Shown here in pieces: positions 9,293-19,161 of a stretch of DNA of 64,000 bases. Each line of letters opens with the position of its first letter. Positions within the stretch are counted from its first letter, which is position 1. The stretch covers positions 1 through 64,000 of the forward strand of contig CAJJBZ010000012.1 in NCBI GenBank assembly GCA_905182535.1, written 5' to 3'. The DNA is from an uncultured Planktomarina sp. Lineage in GTDB: Bacteria; Pseudomonadota; Alphaproteobacteria; Rhodobacterales; Rhodobacteraceae. A model generated the notes under the pieces. That model did no database searches. It was given only the letters and a program-made list of their open reading frames with translations, and had not been told where the DNA came from. A program made the position numbers and the translations under genes.

Positions 9293-10825
9293 ATGAACAA
9301 TATTTTAATTGAATTAGAAGCGCGGCGTGACGCTGCGCGCATGGGCGGCGGTCAACGTCGTATCGATGCGCAGCATGCGAAAGGTAAGCTCACGGCCCGT
9401 GAGCGCATTGATTTACTTTTGGACGAAGGAAGTTTTGAAGAGTTCGATATGTTCAAGGCCCACCGCTGTGTTGATTTTGGAATGGCTGACCAGCAGTATG
9501 CCGGTGATGGCGTAGTGACTGGATGGGGAACCATTAATGGCCGCATGGTTTATGTATATTCCCAAGACTTCACAGTGTTTGGTGGTTCTTTGTCTGAAAC
9601 ACACGCAGAAAAAATTTGTAAAATAATGGATATGGCGATGCAAAATGGTGCCCCTATTATTGGACTTAATGATTCTGGCGGTGCGCGTATTCAAGAAGGT
9701 GTCGCCTCTTTGGCTGGTTACGCTGAGGTGTTTCAGCGTAATGTGATGGCATCTGGTGTGGTGCCGCAGATCAGTCTAATTATGGGCCCCTGCGCTGGTG
9801 GGGCTGTATATTCGCCTGCGATGACTGATTTTATCTTTATGGTTAAAAACAGTAGCTATATGTTTGTGACTGGCCCTGATGTTGTAAAAACTGTGACCAA
9901 TGAAATTGTAACAGCCGAAGAGCTTGGGGGCGCGGCTACTCACACAAAAAAATCATCAGTCGCTGATGGCGCTTTTGAAAATGACGTAGAAGCGCTCACA
10001 GAAGTGCGGCGTTTGGTAGATTTTTTGCCGTTGAATAATCGACAAAAGCCTCCGGTTCGGCCATTCTTTGATGATCCAGCTCGCGGGGATGCTAGCTTGG
10101 ACACGCTTATCCCTGCCAACCCTAATCAGCCCTATGATATGAGGGAGCTGATTGGAAAGGTTGCCGATGAAGGTGATTTTTACGAAATTCAAGAAGAATT
10201 TGCCAAGAATATTCTGATAGGTTTTGTACGTATGGAAGGTTCAACCATCGGGGTGGTTGCAAACCAACCCACGGTTTTAGCTGGGTGCTTAGATATCGAC
10301 TCGAGCCGTAAAGCTGCACGTTTTGTACGGTTCTGCGATGCGTTTGAAATTCCGATACTTACTTTAGTCGATGTCCCTGGCTTCTTACCCGGCACCGGCC
10401 AAGAGTATGGTGGCGTCATCAAACACGGTGCAAAACTTTTGTTTGCGTATGGTGAGGCAACAGTACCTAAAGTTACTGTAATCACCCGCAAGGCCTATGG
10501 TGGTGCTTATGATGTGATGTCCTCCAAACATCTACGGGGAGATTTTAACTATGCATGGCCTACAGCGGAGATTGCTGTCATGGGCGCTAAAGGAGCTACG
10601 GAGATTATTCATCGTGGCGACCTTGGCGATTCAGAGAAGATTGCAGAACATGTTACCGATTATGAAGAGCGTTTTGCAAATCCATTCGTTGCTGCTGAAA
10701 AAGGCTTTATTGATGAGGTCATTGTTCCAAGCTCAACCCGCCGCCGAGTGTGCCGTGCCTTTGCTAGCCTACGGGGCAAGTCCCTGCAAAACCCATGGAA
10801 AAAACATGATAATATCCCACTTTAA
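9293..10825 (+). CDS. pccB: Propionyl-CoA carboxylase beta chain
   Basis: Carboxyltransferase subunit of propionyl-CoA carboxylase, 510 residues, the usual length. It moves CO2 from biotin on PccA to propionyl-CoA, giving methylmalonyl-CoA. Marks: [22 protein letters not shown] near the N-terminus, the acyl-CoA oxyanion loop [27 protein letters not shown], and the C-terminal half with [16 protein letters not shown] and [11 protein letters not shown]. The ATG at 9293 is chosen because AGAGGA lies 9-14 bases before it and [16 protein letters not shown] aligns with the family start; an upstream ATG at 9269 is possible. The reading frame is unbroken, in contrast to pccA and mcm downstream. Confidence 0.95.
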   Translation: MNNILIELEARRDAARMGGGQRRIDAQHAKGKLTARERIDLLLDEGSFEEFDMFKAHRCVDFGMADQQYAGDGVVTGWGTINGRMVYVYSQDFTVFGGSLSETHAEKICKIMDMAMQNGAPIIGLNDSGGARIQEGVASLAGYAEVFQRNVMASGVVPQISLIMGPCAGGAVYSPAMTDFIFMVKNSSYMFVTGPDVVKTVTNEIVTAEELGGAATHTKKSSVADGAFENDVEALTEVRRLVDFLPLNNRQKPPVRPFFDDPARGDASLDTLIPANPNQPYDMRELIGKVADEGDFYEIQEEFAKNILIGFVRMEGSTIGVVANQPTVLAGCLDIDSSRKAARFVRFCDAFEIPILTLVDVPGFLPGTGQEYGGVIKHGAKLLFAYGEATVPKVTVITRKAYGGAYDVMSSKHLRGDFNYAWPTAEIAVMGAKGATEIIHRGDLGDSEKIAEHVTDYEERFANPFVAAEKGFIDEVIVPSSTRRRVCRAFASLRGKSLQNPWKKHDNIPL

Positions 10826-10843
10826 GACTGGAGTAAGCCTGTA

Positions 10844-11203
10844 ATGGAAAAACATCGTGGGTTCCCTGGCCGTTTGGCGGGTACCGATGCTCAATTTACC
10901 ATTCGCCGAGCGAGCAAGAATGGCGCGACTAAAATCATTCGGCGTGAGCGGTATGCAGACCGTAGGCCACCAGACCGCCGGGCGGATGAGGCCTTTTTGC
11001 GGGCTTTGGTTGAGCATTTTGATGGGGAGCCATTTGAGCGGGGTAATCTCGATGGCGGTCGTATATCCTGGTTTTTTGAGCGTGAAGTTGTGGCGGCGCA
11101 GGATGACTTTGATCCCGAATCGTACGTTGCATTGTTGCGTGTTGATTTGGGCAAGGCAAAATTAACCTTTCCACAAATCTTTTTAGCTGGGTGGTCGGCG
11201 TGA
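10844..11203 (+). CDS. Conserved-looking small basic protein between pccB and pccA
   Basis: A 119-residue protein of no family I recognise. It starts 18 bases after pccB. The centre is rich in arginine (IIRRERYADRRPPDRRAD), followed by a helical acidic stretch (AFLRALVEHFDGEPFERGN) and a hydrophobic end. There is no signal peptide or membrane segment. Other Rhodobacteraceae have a small hypothetical gene in the same place, as far as I remember, which argues that it is real. Co-transcription with pccB is likely because a terminator follows it rather than preceding it. Confidence 0.6.
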   Translation: MEKHRGFPGRLAGTDAQFTIRRASKNGATKIIRRERYADRRPPDRRADEAFLRALVEHFDGEPFERGNLDGGRISWFFEREVVAAQDDFDPESYVALLRVDLGKAKLTFPQIFLAGWSA

Positions 11204-11366
11204 ATTCGCCTGCCTTCCTTACTGGTATTGCGCGGCTTTGTGCCGAGTTTGGGGTGGTATGCGTTTCGTTACTTGGCGTACTGCAAACTGCGTTTATTAA
11301 TACATGTGTTGTAGGATCAAAATTATTTGCATTGGTTTTGAAAAGCTACCGACCCCTTCTTTCCTC

Positions 11367-11402
11367 AACCAGTTCTGGCTTTTGCCAGAGCTGGTTTTTT
11401 TA
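11367..11402 (+). terminator. Rho-independent terminator before pccA
   Basis: AACCAG and TCTGG pair with CCAGA and CTGGTT around a CTTTTG loop, followed directly by seven Ts. It lies after the small gene behind pccB and 49 bases before pccA, so pccA may depend on read-through or its own promoter. Confidence 0.8.
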
Positions 11403-11450
11403 TGTGCTGCATTTCTTTACTAGTTTGTACGCGCCAAGAAGGGCTTTCAA

Positions 11451-13447
11451 ATGTTTGATAAAATTCTAATCGCCAATCGCGGTGAGATTGCTTGCCGTGT
11501 GATCAAAACAGCTAAAGCTATGGGAATCAAAACAGTTGCGATTTACTCCGATGCAGATGAGCATGCCTTGCACGTACAAATGGCGGATGAGGCGGTTCAT
11601 ATTGGACCTTCTCCTGCGAACCAGTCTTATATTGTAATTGAAAAAGTGATGCAGGCCATTAGGCAAACTGGAGCGCAGGCCGTGCATCCTGGCTATGGGT
11701 TTTTGTCTGAGAATCGTCTGTTTGCTGAAGCCCTGGAAGCTGAAGGTGTTGTTTTCATCGGTCCACCTGCGCACGCAATTGAAAGCATGGGCGATAAAAT
11801 AACTTCAAAAAAATTAGCTCAAGAAGCTGGAGTAAATACCGTTCCAGGATATATGGGTGTGATCTCCAATGCTGCTGAGGCCGTCCACATATCCAACGAA
11901 GTTGGATATCCTGTGATGCTCAAAGCCAGTGCTGGTGGTGGCGGGAAGGGTATGCGAATCGCGTGGAATGATGCTGAGGCGCGTGAAGGTTTCCAATCGT
12001 CCAAGAATGAAGCAGCAAGCAGTTTTGGAGATGACCGTATTTTCATAGAAAAGTTTGTCACTCAACCGCGCCACATTGAGATTCAAGTTTTAGCGGATAG
12101 CCATGGTAATTGTATTTACCTCAATGAACGTGAATGCTCGATCCAGCGTCGCAACCAAAAGGTGATTGAAGAGGCCCCAAGCCCTTTTCTCACCCCTGAA
12201 GTGCGAAAATCTATGGGTGAACAATCCTGCGCTTTGGCTCAGGCTGTGGGTTATACTAGCGCTGGGACCTTTAAAACATAATATTATGAGATCAAAACTT
12301 TTATTTTCTAGAGATGAACACCCGTTTACAGGTAGAGCACCCAGTGACTGAGCTGATTACGGGAGTTGACCTGGTCGAGCAAATGATACGTGTGGCTAAT
12401 GGTGAAATACTCAGCTTAAAGCAGAATGAAGTTAAAATTAATGGTTGGGCTATGGAAAGCCGACTCTATGCGGAAGATCCATACCGAGGATTCCTACCCT
12501 CAATCGGTCGTCTCACGCGTTATCGCCCACCGGCTGAAAGCCGCAGTGAAACTGCTGTAGTGCGCAATGACACTGGCGTGTTTGAGGGTGGCGAGATTAG
12601 CATATTTTATGACCCAATGATTGCCAAGCTTTGTACTTGGGCACCGAACCGTGCTGGAGCCATTGCCGAGATGCGTAATGCATTAGATGCTTTTGAGGTG
12701 GAAGGCATTGGTCACAACATCCCGTTTTTGTCTGCAGTTATGGATCATCCTAAATTTTGCGTTGGCAACATTACAACGGCTTTTATTGAAGAAGAATATC
12801 CTGATGGGTTTGTGGGGGTGGAGCTCCCTATTGAAATTTTAAAAACAGTCGCTGCATGCGCGGCTGCCATGTATCGGTTGGGTGAAATTCGCCGGACACG
12901 GGTGTCGGGTCGCATGGACAACCATGAGCGCCGTGTACGGGACGATTGGGTCGTTAGCTTGCAGGGCCATGATTTCCCTGTTGATATTACTGCAGATCCC
13001 AACGGCTCAACTGTTCGTTTTGAAACTGGTGGCCATAGGGTAGCTAGCGACTGGACCCCGGGCAACTCCATGGCGGTGATGAATGTAGATGGTATCGATA
13101 TCGCTTTGAAAGTTGAGAAATGCACCAGTGGCTTTCGTATCAGGTTCCGTGGTGCGGATATGAGGGTCACTGTGCGCAGCCCACGCCAAGCAGAATTGGC
13201 CAAGCTGATGATAGAAAAAACGCCACCGGATACGTCAAAGCTTTTGCTTTGCCCAATGCCAGGTTTGATCGTTCAGGTTGAAGTTGCCGTTGGTGATGAA
13301 GTGCAAGAAGGTCAATCGCTTTGTACGGTTGAGGCAATGAAAATGGAAAATATTTTGCGCGCTGAGCGAAAATCAATCGTAAGCAGGGTTTATGCTGCGG
13401 CTGGCGATAGTTTAGCTGTGGATGCCATCATTATGGAGTTCGAGTGA
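11451..13447 (+). pseudogene. pccA: Propionyl-CoA carboxylase alpha chain, interrupted by a frameshift
   Basis: Biotin carboxylase/biotin carrier subunit. The first part (11451-12281) has the biotin-carboxylase start [17 protein letters not shown] and the ATP-grasp loop [15 protein letters not shown], then runs into TAA right after AGTF. From about 12290 the conserved sequence resumes in another frame (NFYFLEMNTRLQVEHPVTEL) and continues to the biotinylation motif EAMKMEN near the C-terminus. About 26 bases separate the two conserved edges where 27 are expected, and their content does not resemble the usual VEFIVD segment in any frame. The full length of 1997 bases is one short of 666 codons. 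Function is lost unless this is a sequence error. Confidence 0.85.
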
Positions 13448-13511
13448 TATCTGTATTAGACCAACTGCCGCTGCCTATATGCCGCTGCCTGGGGACTCTG
13501 CGTCTAAGCTA

Positions 13512-13958
13512 TCAAGGCTTGCTCATTTCCTGCTGCCGTATTGGCATTTTGTCTATCACGCGGCTCAGCTCACGCATATCCCAGGCAAAGGGCTTGCGCA
13601 GTTTCACCATCCCATCTTTGCCAATTAAGGCCCAATTAAAGCCCTTTGGGTGCAGGGTCTCGCGTATTATAGTTTTCGCGCTGGGGTCAGTATCGACAAT
13701 GATTATCATGTCACGGTCTTGCACTATGGCTTGGCCCGCCCGCAAAAGCTTCATCTGTTGTGCAAATATCGGATCCAGTGGGCTGTCAGCGAAGATCACC
13801 AAAGGGCGGGCCGCCCAGATCACATCTGCCAATTCTACGTCTTTTGCATCAAAAATATGTGTTGGATCAGAGCGCCATATGTCCAAGGTCTCTCCGGCTG
13901 TGGCCGCGGAGTTAGTTGTTGTAAGGGCAAGGCACAGCGCAAGAGTTCGTTTAAACAT
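13512..13958 (-). CDS. DUF4174 domain protein, secreted
   Basis: A 148-residue protein with a signal peptide (residues 1-22, MFKRTLALCLALTTTNSAATAG). The rest resembles DUF4174 (PF13778), a thioredoxin-like fold of unknown role: PLVIFADSPLDPIFAQQMKLL and FNWALIGKDGMVKLRKP. No CxxC is seen, so ordinary thiol oxidoreductase activity is not expected. It lies in opposite orientation between pccA and mcm, a position I recall for this gene in other roseobacters. Its 3' end comes within 64 bases of the pccA stop (convergent). Confidence 0.75.
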   Translation of the reverse strand: MFKRTLALCLALTTTNSAATAGETLDIWRSDPTHIFDAKDVELADVIWAARPLVIFADSPLDPIFAQQMKLLRAGQAIVQDRDMIIIVDTDPSAKTIIRETLHPKGFNWALIGKDGMVKLRKPFAWDMRELSRVIDKMPIRQQEMSKP

Positions 13959-14059
13959 AATATCTCCTTCATACTATCATATAGGGTCTTTGCTCCTACA
14001 AGCGAAGGGGTACACTGAAAAATACTTGGGCCAATGGCCAGGATATAAGGAACGTAGTT

Positions 14060-16184
14060 ATGACAGATAAGACATCCTGGAGCGCGATGGCCAAGAAAGA
14101 ATTGCGTGGTAAACCTTTGGGGTCTTTGACTTGGGATACGCTGGAAGGCATTGATGTGCAGCCGATCTATACCGCTGATGATGTTGCTGGGTTGGACCAT
14201 ATGGCCGGCATTGCCGGACAAGCGCCTTATACGCGGGGTGTCAAAGCCACCATGTACGCGGGTCGACCTTGGACCATCCGACAATATGCTGGGTTCTCTA
14301 CTGCAGAGGAATCCAACGCATTCTATCGCCAAGGTTTGGCTGCTGGTCAGCAAGGCGTTTCGGTTGCGTTTGATTTGGCCACGCACCGTGGATATGATAG
14401 TGACCATCCTCGGGTGGTCGGCGATGTGGGCAAGGCTGGTGTGGCCATCGACAGCGTTGAGGACATGAAAATTCTATTTGATGGGATTCCTCTGGACAAA
14501 ATCTCAGTATCCATGACGATGAATGGAGCGGTAATCCCAGTCTTGGCATCCTTCATCGTGGCGGGTGAGGAGCAGGGGGTGAGCCGTGCGGCGCTCTCAG
14601 GCACAATTCAAAATGATATCCTCAAAGAGTTCATGGTGCGTAATACTTATATTTATCCTCCAGAGCCTTCGATGCGAATAGTATCTGACATTATTGAATA
14701 TACAGCTACAAAAATGCCAAAATTTAACTCAATATCAATCCGGCTACCACATGCAGGAAGCTGGGGCGAACTTGGTGCAAGAGCTAGCTTACACCATTGC
14801 AGATGGTCGTGAATATGTGCGCGTCGCTATTGCGAGAGGAATGGATGTAGATGCTTTTGCAGGCCGGCTTTCGTTCTTTTTTGCTGTCGGTATGAACTTC
14901 TTCATGGAAGCAGCTAAATTACGGGCGGCACGGGTTTTATGGCATCGTATAATGTCAGAATTTGAGCCTAAAAATCCAAAATCTAGCATGCTCCGTACTC
15001 ATTGCCAAACCTCTGGTGTGAGTCTGCAAGAGCAAGATCCGTATAATAATATTGTCCGCACAGCTTTTGAAGCCATGTCGGCGGTTTTGGGTGGCACGCA
15101 ATCATTACACACGAACAGTTTTGATGAGGCAATTGCCCTTCCGACTGAAACCTCATCTCGGATTGCGCGCAACACACAGTTAATCTTGCAAGAAGAAACT
15201 GGAGTGACTAATGTAGTTGATCCTCTGGCTGGCTCTTATTATGTGGAAAAACTCACTGCTGATTTGATCGATGAGGCTTGGGTTTTGATTGAAGAAGTTG
15301 AGGAAATGGGTGGTATGACCAAAGCGGTGGCTAGTGGTCTACCTAAACTAAAAATTGAGGAAAGTGCAGCGCGCCGTCAGGCGATGATTGACCGTGGCGA
15401 AGAGGTAATCGTTGGGGTGAATAAATATAAATCTGAGAACCAGCCTGATATTGAAGTGCGGGATATCGACAATAATCAAGTGCGTGATGCGCAGGTTTCC
15501 AAGCTTAGAATAATAAAGGCTAACCGTGATAAAAATGCCTGTGAAGCAGCCTTGCTTGAGTTGGGGCGGCGCTGTGAGAAGGGTGGCAATCTCTTAGAAG
15601 CAGCAATTGAGGCAGCACGGCATCGCGCAACAGTGGGTGAAATTTCATTAGCGATGGAAGGCACATTTGGTCGGCATCGTGCGGAGGTAAAGACATTGGC
15701 AGGGGTATACGGATCCGCCTATGAGGGCGATGAAAACTTTGAAGCCATCCAGAAATCTGTAGAAGAATTTGCTAAAGAAGAGGGACGTAGACCCCGTATG
15801 TTGGTGGTTAAGATGGGCCAAGATGGGCATGATCGTGGTGCCAAGGTTATTGCAACGGCCTTCGCAGATATTGGCTTTGATGTGGATGTTGGTCCGTTGT
15901 TCCAAACCCCTGAAGAGGCGGCACAAGATGCTGTCGACAACGACGTGCATGTAGTTGGCATTTCCAGCCAAGCAGCAGGGCATAAAACTTTGGCACCAAA
16001 ACTGGTTGAAGCGCTGAAAGCATCAGATGCTGGGGAGATCCTTGTGGTCTGTGGTGGTGTGATACCCCAGCAGGATTATGATTACTTGAAAGCTGCAGGC
16101 GTGGCCGCCATTTTTGGCCCGGGGACTAATATCCCTGATGCTGCTCAAAACGTGTTAGATTTGATCCGCGAATCGCGTGGTTAA
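14060..16184 (+). pseudogene. mcm: Methylmalonyl-CoA mutase, interrupted by a small frameshift
   Basis: Adenosylcobalamin-dependent mutase converting methylmalonyl-CoA to succinyl-CoA. The 5' part (14060 to about 14740) encodes the substrate-binding barrel with [22 protein letters not shown]. At 14738-14742 the family sequence [16 protein letters not shown] is split: FNSISI is in the first frame and [10 protein letters not shown] in another, equal to a loss of two bases. The second part keeps [11 protein letters not shown] and the C-terminal B12 domain with [14 protein letters not shown] (DxHxxG cobalt ligand). The whole span equals about 708 codons, the normal family length, so nothing else is missing. 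Confidence 0.88.
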
Positions 16185-16206
16185 GCCATGGTTGGAGGAG
16201 TATAAG

Positions 16207-16821
16207 ATGCTTGTATTGGATCATATTGCAGTCGCTGGTTTGACTCGCCAGGTCGCTACGGGTTTTGTGCAGGAAAGCTTGGGTGTGGCCCCGTTGGCTG
16301 ATGGCAGGCACCCATATTTTGGTACCCATAATCATCTTTGGGGTATGGGTGCGGAGTGTTATTTGGAATCCATTGCTATTGATCCCCATGTCCCAACACC
16401 GCCACACGCTCGCTGGTTTGGGCTCGATGATTTTTCTGGTCCTCCACGTATTGTGAGTTGGGTTTTGTCTACCGCAGATATCGACGTAACCTTAGAGTAC
16501 CTTGGCTCTGATTTTGGAGCTCCTGTGCGTCTTGAGCGTGGTAAATATAATTGGGATATTTCAGTTTCTGACTCGGGAGCCTTGCCTTTTGGAGGTTTTG
16601 GCCCGGCCTTGATCCAGTGGCATCCTCCCGAGCATCCGTGCCAAGACTTGTCAGACAGTGGGTGCCGATTGCTGAAATTGCAGGTTCAACACCCGCAAGC
16701 GAGCAGCATGCAAAATATGTTTGGAGATCTTTTGAAAGATGCCCGAGTTAGCTTTTCTGAAGGCCCTGGGCATATTTTTGCTGAAATTCAAACGGATCAC
16801 GGTGTCGTGACCCTCGGGTAG
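16207..16821 (+). CDS. VOC/glyoxalase-like domain protein
   Basis: A 204-residue protein of the vicinal oxygen chelate type (Glyoxalase_3-like); MLVLDHIAVAGLT is the usual beta-strand opening and HNHLWGMG a family loop. Substrate unknown. It lies 22 bases behind mcm and may be co-transcribed, but it does not look like methylmalonyl-CoA epimerase, which is shorter. The ATG at 16207 follows a strong GGAGGAG; a GTG at 16177 overlapping mcm is less likely. Confidence 0.7.
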   Translation: MLVLDHIAVAGLTRQVATGFVQESLGVAPLADGRHPYFGTHNHLWGMGAECYLESIAIDPHVPTPPHARWFGLDDFSGPPRIVSWVLSTADIDVTLEYLGSDFGAPVRLERGKYNWDISVSDSGALPFGGFGPALIQWHPPEHPCQDLSDSGCRLLKLQVQHPQASSMQNMFGDLLKDARVSFSEGPGHIFAEIQTDHGVVTLG

Positions 16822-16867
16822 CCTGCTTTACCCTTTCGTCTTTCAATTTGAGCTTCTATGGTTGAGC

Positions 16868-17548
16868 ATGTCTATTTGGTCTCGCATCGCTGACGCGCTT
16901 GCTGCCCTCGCAAGTGGTGAAGGGCTCTCGGCAGTATTTGAAAAACTACGCACCCCTCCGGAACAGACCGTGGGCTTCACGATTGCTGTAATTGCCTTGA
17001 GTGCGAAGATGGCTAAGGCTGATGGCGTGGTGACCCGTGCGGAGGTTTTGGCATTTCGGGAGGTGTTCCACATTCCGACTGCGGATGAGGCTAGTGCCGC
17101 AAAAGTTTTCAACCTAACGCGTCAAGATGTGGCTGGATTCGAAACTTACGCCCGTCGGATCAAATCTATGTTTGGTCCCCGCATAAATATTTTAGAAGAC
17201 CTACTCGAGGGCTTGTTTCACATTTCTGTAGCGGATGGCTCTTATCACCATCAGGAAGACGCATTCCTGACACGCGTAGCTGAAATTTTTGGTCTTTCTG
17301 AGCGCTGCTTTAGGGTTATGAAGGCGCGCTATGTCAAGGGTGCGCCAGCTGATCCCTATGAGGTTTTGGGTGTAGATTCGTCGGCGAGCAAAGAGGAAAT
17401 GCGAGCTGCTTGGCGGGCTTTGGTTCGACAAAACCATCCAGATCAACTCATAGCGCGTGGGGTCCCACGCGAGGCTGTGAAGCTCGCTGAGGCACGTTTG
17501 GTTGCGATCAACCAGGCTTGGGATGACCTCACAAAATTGCACGCCTGA
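16868..17548 (+). CDS. TerB-like protein with C-terminal DnaJ domain
   Basis: A 226-residue cytoplasmic protein with a TerB domain at about residues 35-145 (IALSAKMAKADGVVTRAE, and a second acidic motif ISVADGSYHHQEDAFL) and a J domain at about 163-226 (DPYEVLGVDSSASKEEMRAAWR, then NHPD in place of HPD, so the invariant HPD tripeptide is present). This arrangement is DjlA-like without the membrane anchor. It probably recruits DnaK. The ATG at 16868 is preferred over an upstream TTG at 16862. Confidence 0.8.
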   Translation: MSIWSRIADALAALASGEGLSAVFEKLRTPPEQTVGFTIAVIALSAKMAKADGVVTRAEVLAFREVFHIPTADEASAAKVFNLTRQDVAGFETYARRIKSMFGPRINILEDLLEGLFHISVADGSYHHQEDAFLTRVAEIFGLSERCFRVMKARYVKGAPADPYEVLGVDSSASKEEMRAAWRALVRQNHPDQLIARGVPREAVKLAEARLVAINQAWDDLTKLHA

Positions 17549-17560
17549 TCCAATTTTGAA

Positions 17561-19105
17561 TTATGCAAGCTTCATATGAACATTGGGTGTTGCATTCAGA
17601 GCTTGTGCTAAGGATTGAAGTCGGGCTTCGGCCACTTCGCCAAACAGGGGGGATGCTTCCGCGGTGAGTGTTAGGGACAAGCTCTTCTTCTTAGCAGACC
17701 AGTTAAGCTTTGCGGTTTCATCATCTGGATTGGCCCAAAGCATGGCGCCTAGACGCATGGCTTTACCCAAGATTTCAGCCTCATTACGACCTTCCTCGCC
17801 GAGTAGTGAAAATAGCTCTTCAAAGCGGGTTCCGTCGCTCTTGTTGCGGTAACGGTGCAGTAGGGCGAGACCCAAAAATACGCGTTCATGATGGCTCAGT
17901 CCACCTAGGTTGGCTCGCGCAGCATATTCAAAGCAGACTTCGGCGCGAAAGTCTGGATGGGCGCGCCAGCTGACATCATGCAACAGACAAGCCGCACGCA
18001 CCAAACGCGCTCGGCTTGGGTCAATGTTGAGAAACAGTGGAGAGATAAATTTATGCAACCGCATCCCGAACCCTGGTAGGCGTGCATCTTTGCGCTCAGC
18101 AAAATGGCAGCTTTCGATCAATGGATCACGGTCGCGCATGATTTGAGGCATTTGCTCAAAGAGCATTCCTTCGCGAATTCCATAGCTAGAGACTGCGATG
18201 TCATGTGGCTTAAAGCGTTTGATAATACCTTTTAGAATTTGAATGGCTATAGGTACGAGAGCCATCCGGCTGGGAGTAATGCGAATTGTGGCGCGCAGCT
18301 CTTCCAAATCACAGCTATCGATGTAGTTAGCTGTTTTTCGGATGTCTCGCGCTGTCATACGATATTCATGCATCACATGCAGTGGATATCCACGTCTATG
18401 CATATCTATACGTGCAATTGCTCGCCACGATCCACCCACAAGAAACAACCTATCTGATTGTGGGCCCATTCTTTCGCGTAATTCATCCAGTGTTTGGGTG
18501 ATAAAGGCTTTCTGGCCACGTTTTCCACCCTCAATATTAATTAGCTTTAAAGGCCCCAAGGGAGAGGTGAGCCTTTGGCCAACTTGACCATTGGAGATTT
18601 CGGCCAATTCCATGGACGCGCCTCCGATGTCGCAGACTAGTCCGTAAGAGCCTGGCCAGCCAAGCAAAACTCCTTGTGCCGATAGTCGAGCTTCCTCTGG
18701 TCCGTCTACAACATGGATTTGTAACCCAGTTTCTTCAAAGACTTGGGTTACAAAACTTGGTCCATCGCTGGCTTCTCGCACAGCCGCGGTGGCGACTGCA
18801 GTGAGATCTGGCAGTCCGATGCCTTTAGCAATAGTACAAAAACGCCGGAGTGCCGATAGCGCTCGAATTCGGCCTTCTCGATTAAGCTTACCCGATTCAG
18901 CCAGGCCGGCTCCAAGGGCACACATAACTTTTTCATTGAAAAAATAGGCGGGTGATCGTGCCGCCCCGTCGAAAACTACCAATCGTACAGAGTTTGATCC
19001 AACATCAATCACTCCGACCCGTGACAGATCACGGGCTTTTGGATTCTCAAACAGCTGCCGGTTGAATGGCCCCCAGTCCGGTTCGTTATCTGATATTCGG
19101 TCCAT
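17561..19105 (-). CDS. ppx: Exopolyphosphatase / Ppx-GppA phosphatase
   Basis: A 514-residue Ppx/GppA enzyme that hydrolyses polyphosphate or pppGpp. The actin-like ATPase fold signatures are VGVIDVGSNSVRLVVFD (residues about 31-47) and LVCDIGGASMELAEI. The catalytic glutamate lies in DGPEEARLSAQGVLLG. A C-terminal HD-like helical domain follows (LLHDVSWRAHPDFRAE). It lies 56 bases downstream of ppk on the same strand, the usual pair, so synthesis and breakdown of polyphosphate are probably set from one transcript. Confidence 0.92.
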   Translation of the reverse strand: MDRISDNEPDWGPFNRQLFENPKARDLSRVGVIDVGSNSVRLVVFDGAARSPAYFFNEKVMCALGAGLAESGKLNREGRIRALSALRRFCTIAKGIGLPDLTAVATAAVREASDGPSFVTQVFEETGLQIHVVDGPEEARLSAQGVLLGWPGSYGLVCDIGGASMELAEISNGQVGQRLTSPLGPLKLINIEGGKRGQKAFITQTLDELRERMGPQSDRLFLVGGSWRAIARIDMHRRGYPLHVMHEYRMTARDIRKTANYIDSCDLEELRATIRITPSRMALVPIAIQILKGIIKRFKPHDIAVSSYGIREGMLFEQMPQIMRDRDPLIESCHFAERKDARLPGFGMRLHKFISPLFLNIDPSRARLVRAACLLHDVSWRAHPDFRAEVCFEYAARANLGGLSHHERVFLGLALLHRYRNKSDGTRFEELFSLLGEEGRNEAEILGKAMRLGAMLWANPDDETAKLNWSAKKKSLSLTLTAEASPLFGEVAEARLQSLAQALNATPNVHMKLA

Positions 19106-19161
19106 TTAAGGTCCCTTACGCCTAATCATTGATATCAAATTTTTTGGGCAGGTCAATCTGA

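Noticed and set aside
11191-11469. Open frame of 92 codons between pccB block and pccA
   Set aside because: It runs through the terminator hairpin at 11367-11402, has no ribosome binding site and looks like chance.
16207-16821. Methylmalonyl-CoA epimerase
   Set aside because: The VOC-like protein is too long and lacks the usual epimerase pattern even though it lies directly behind mcm.
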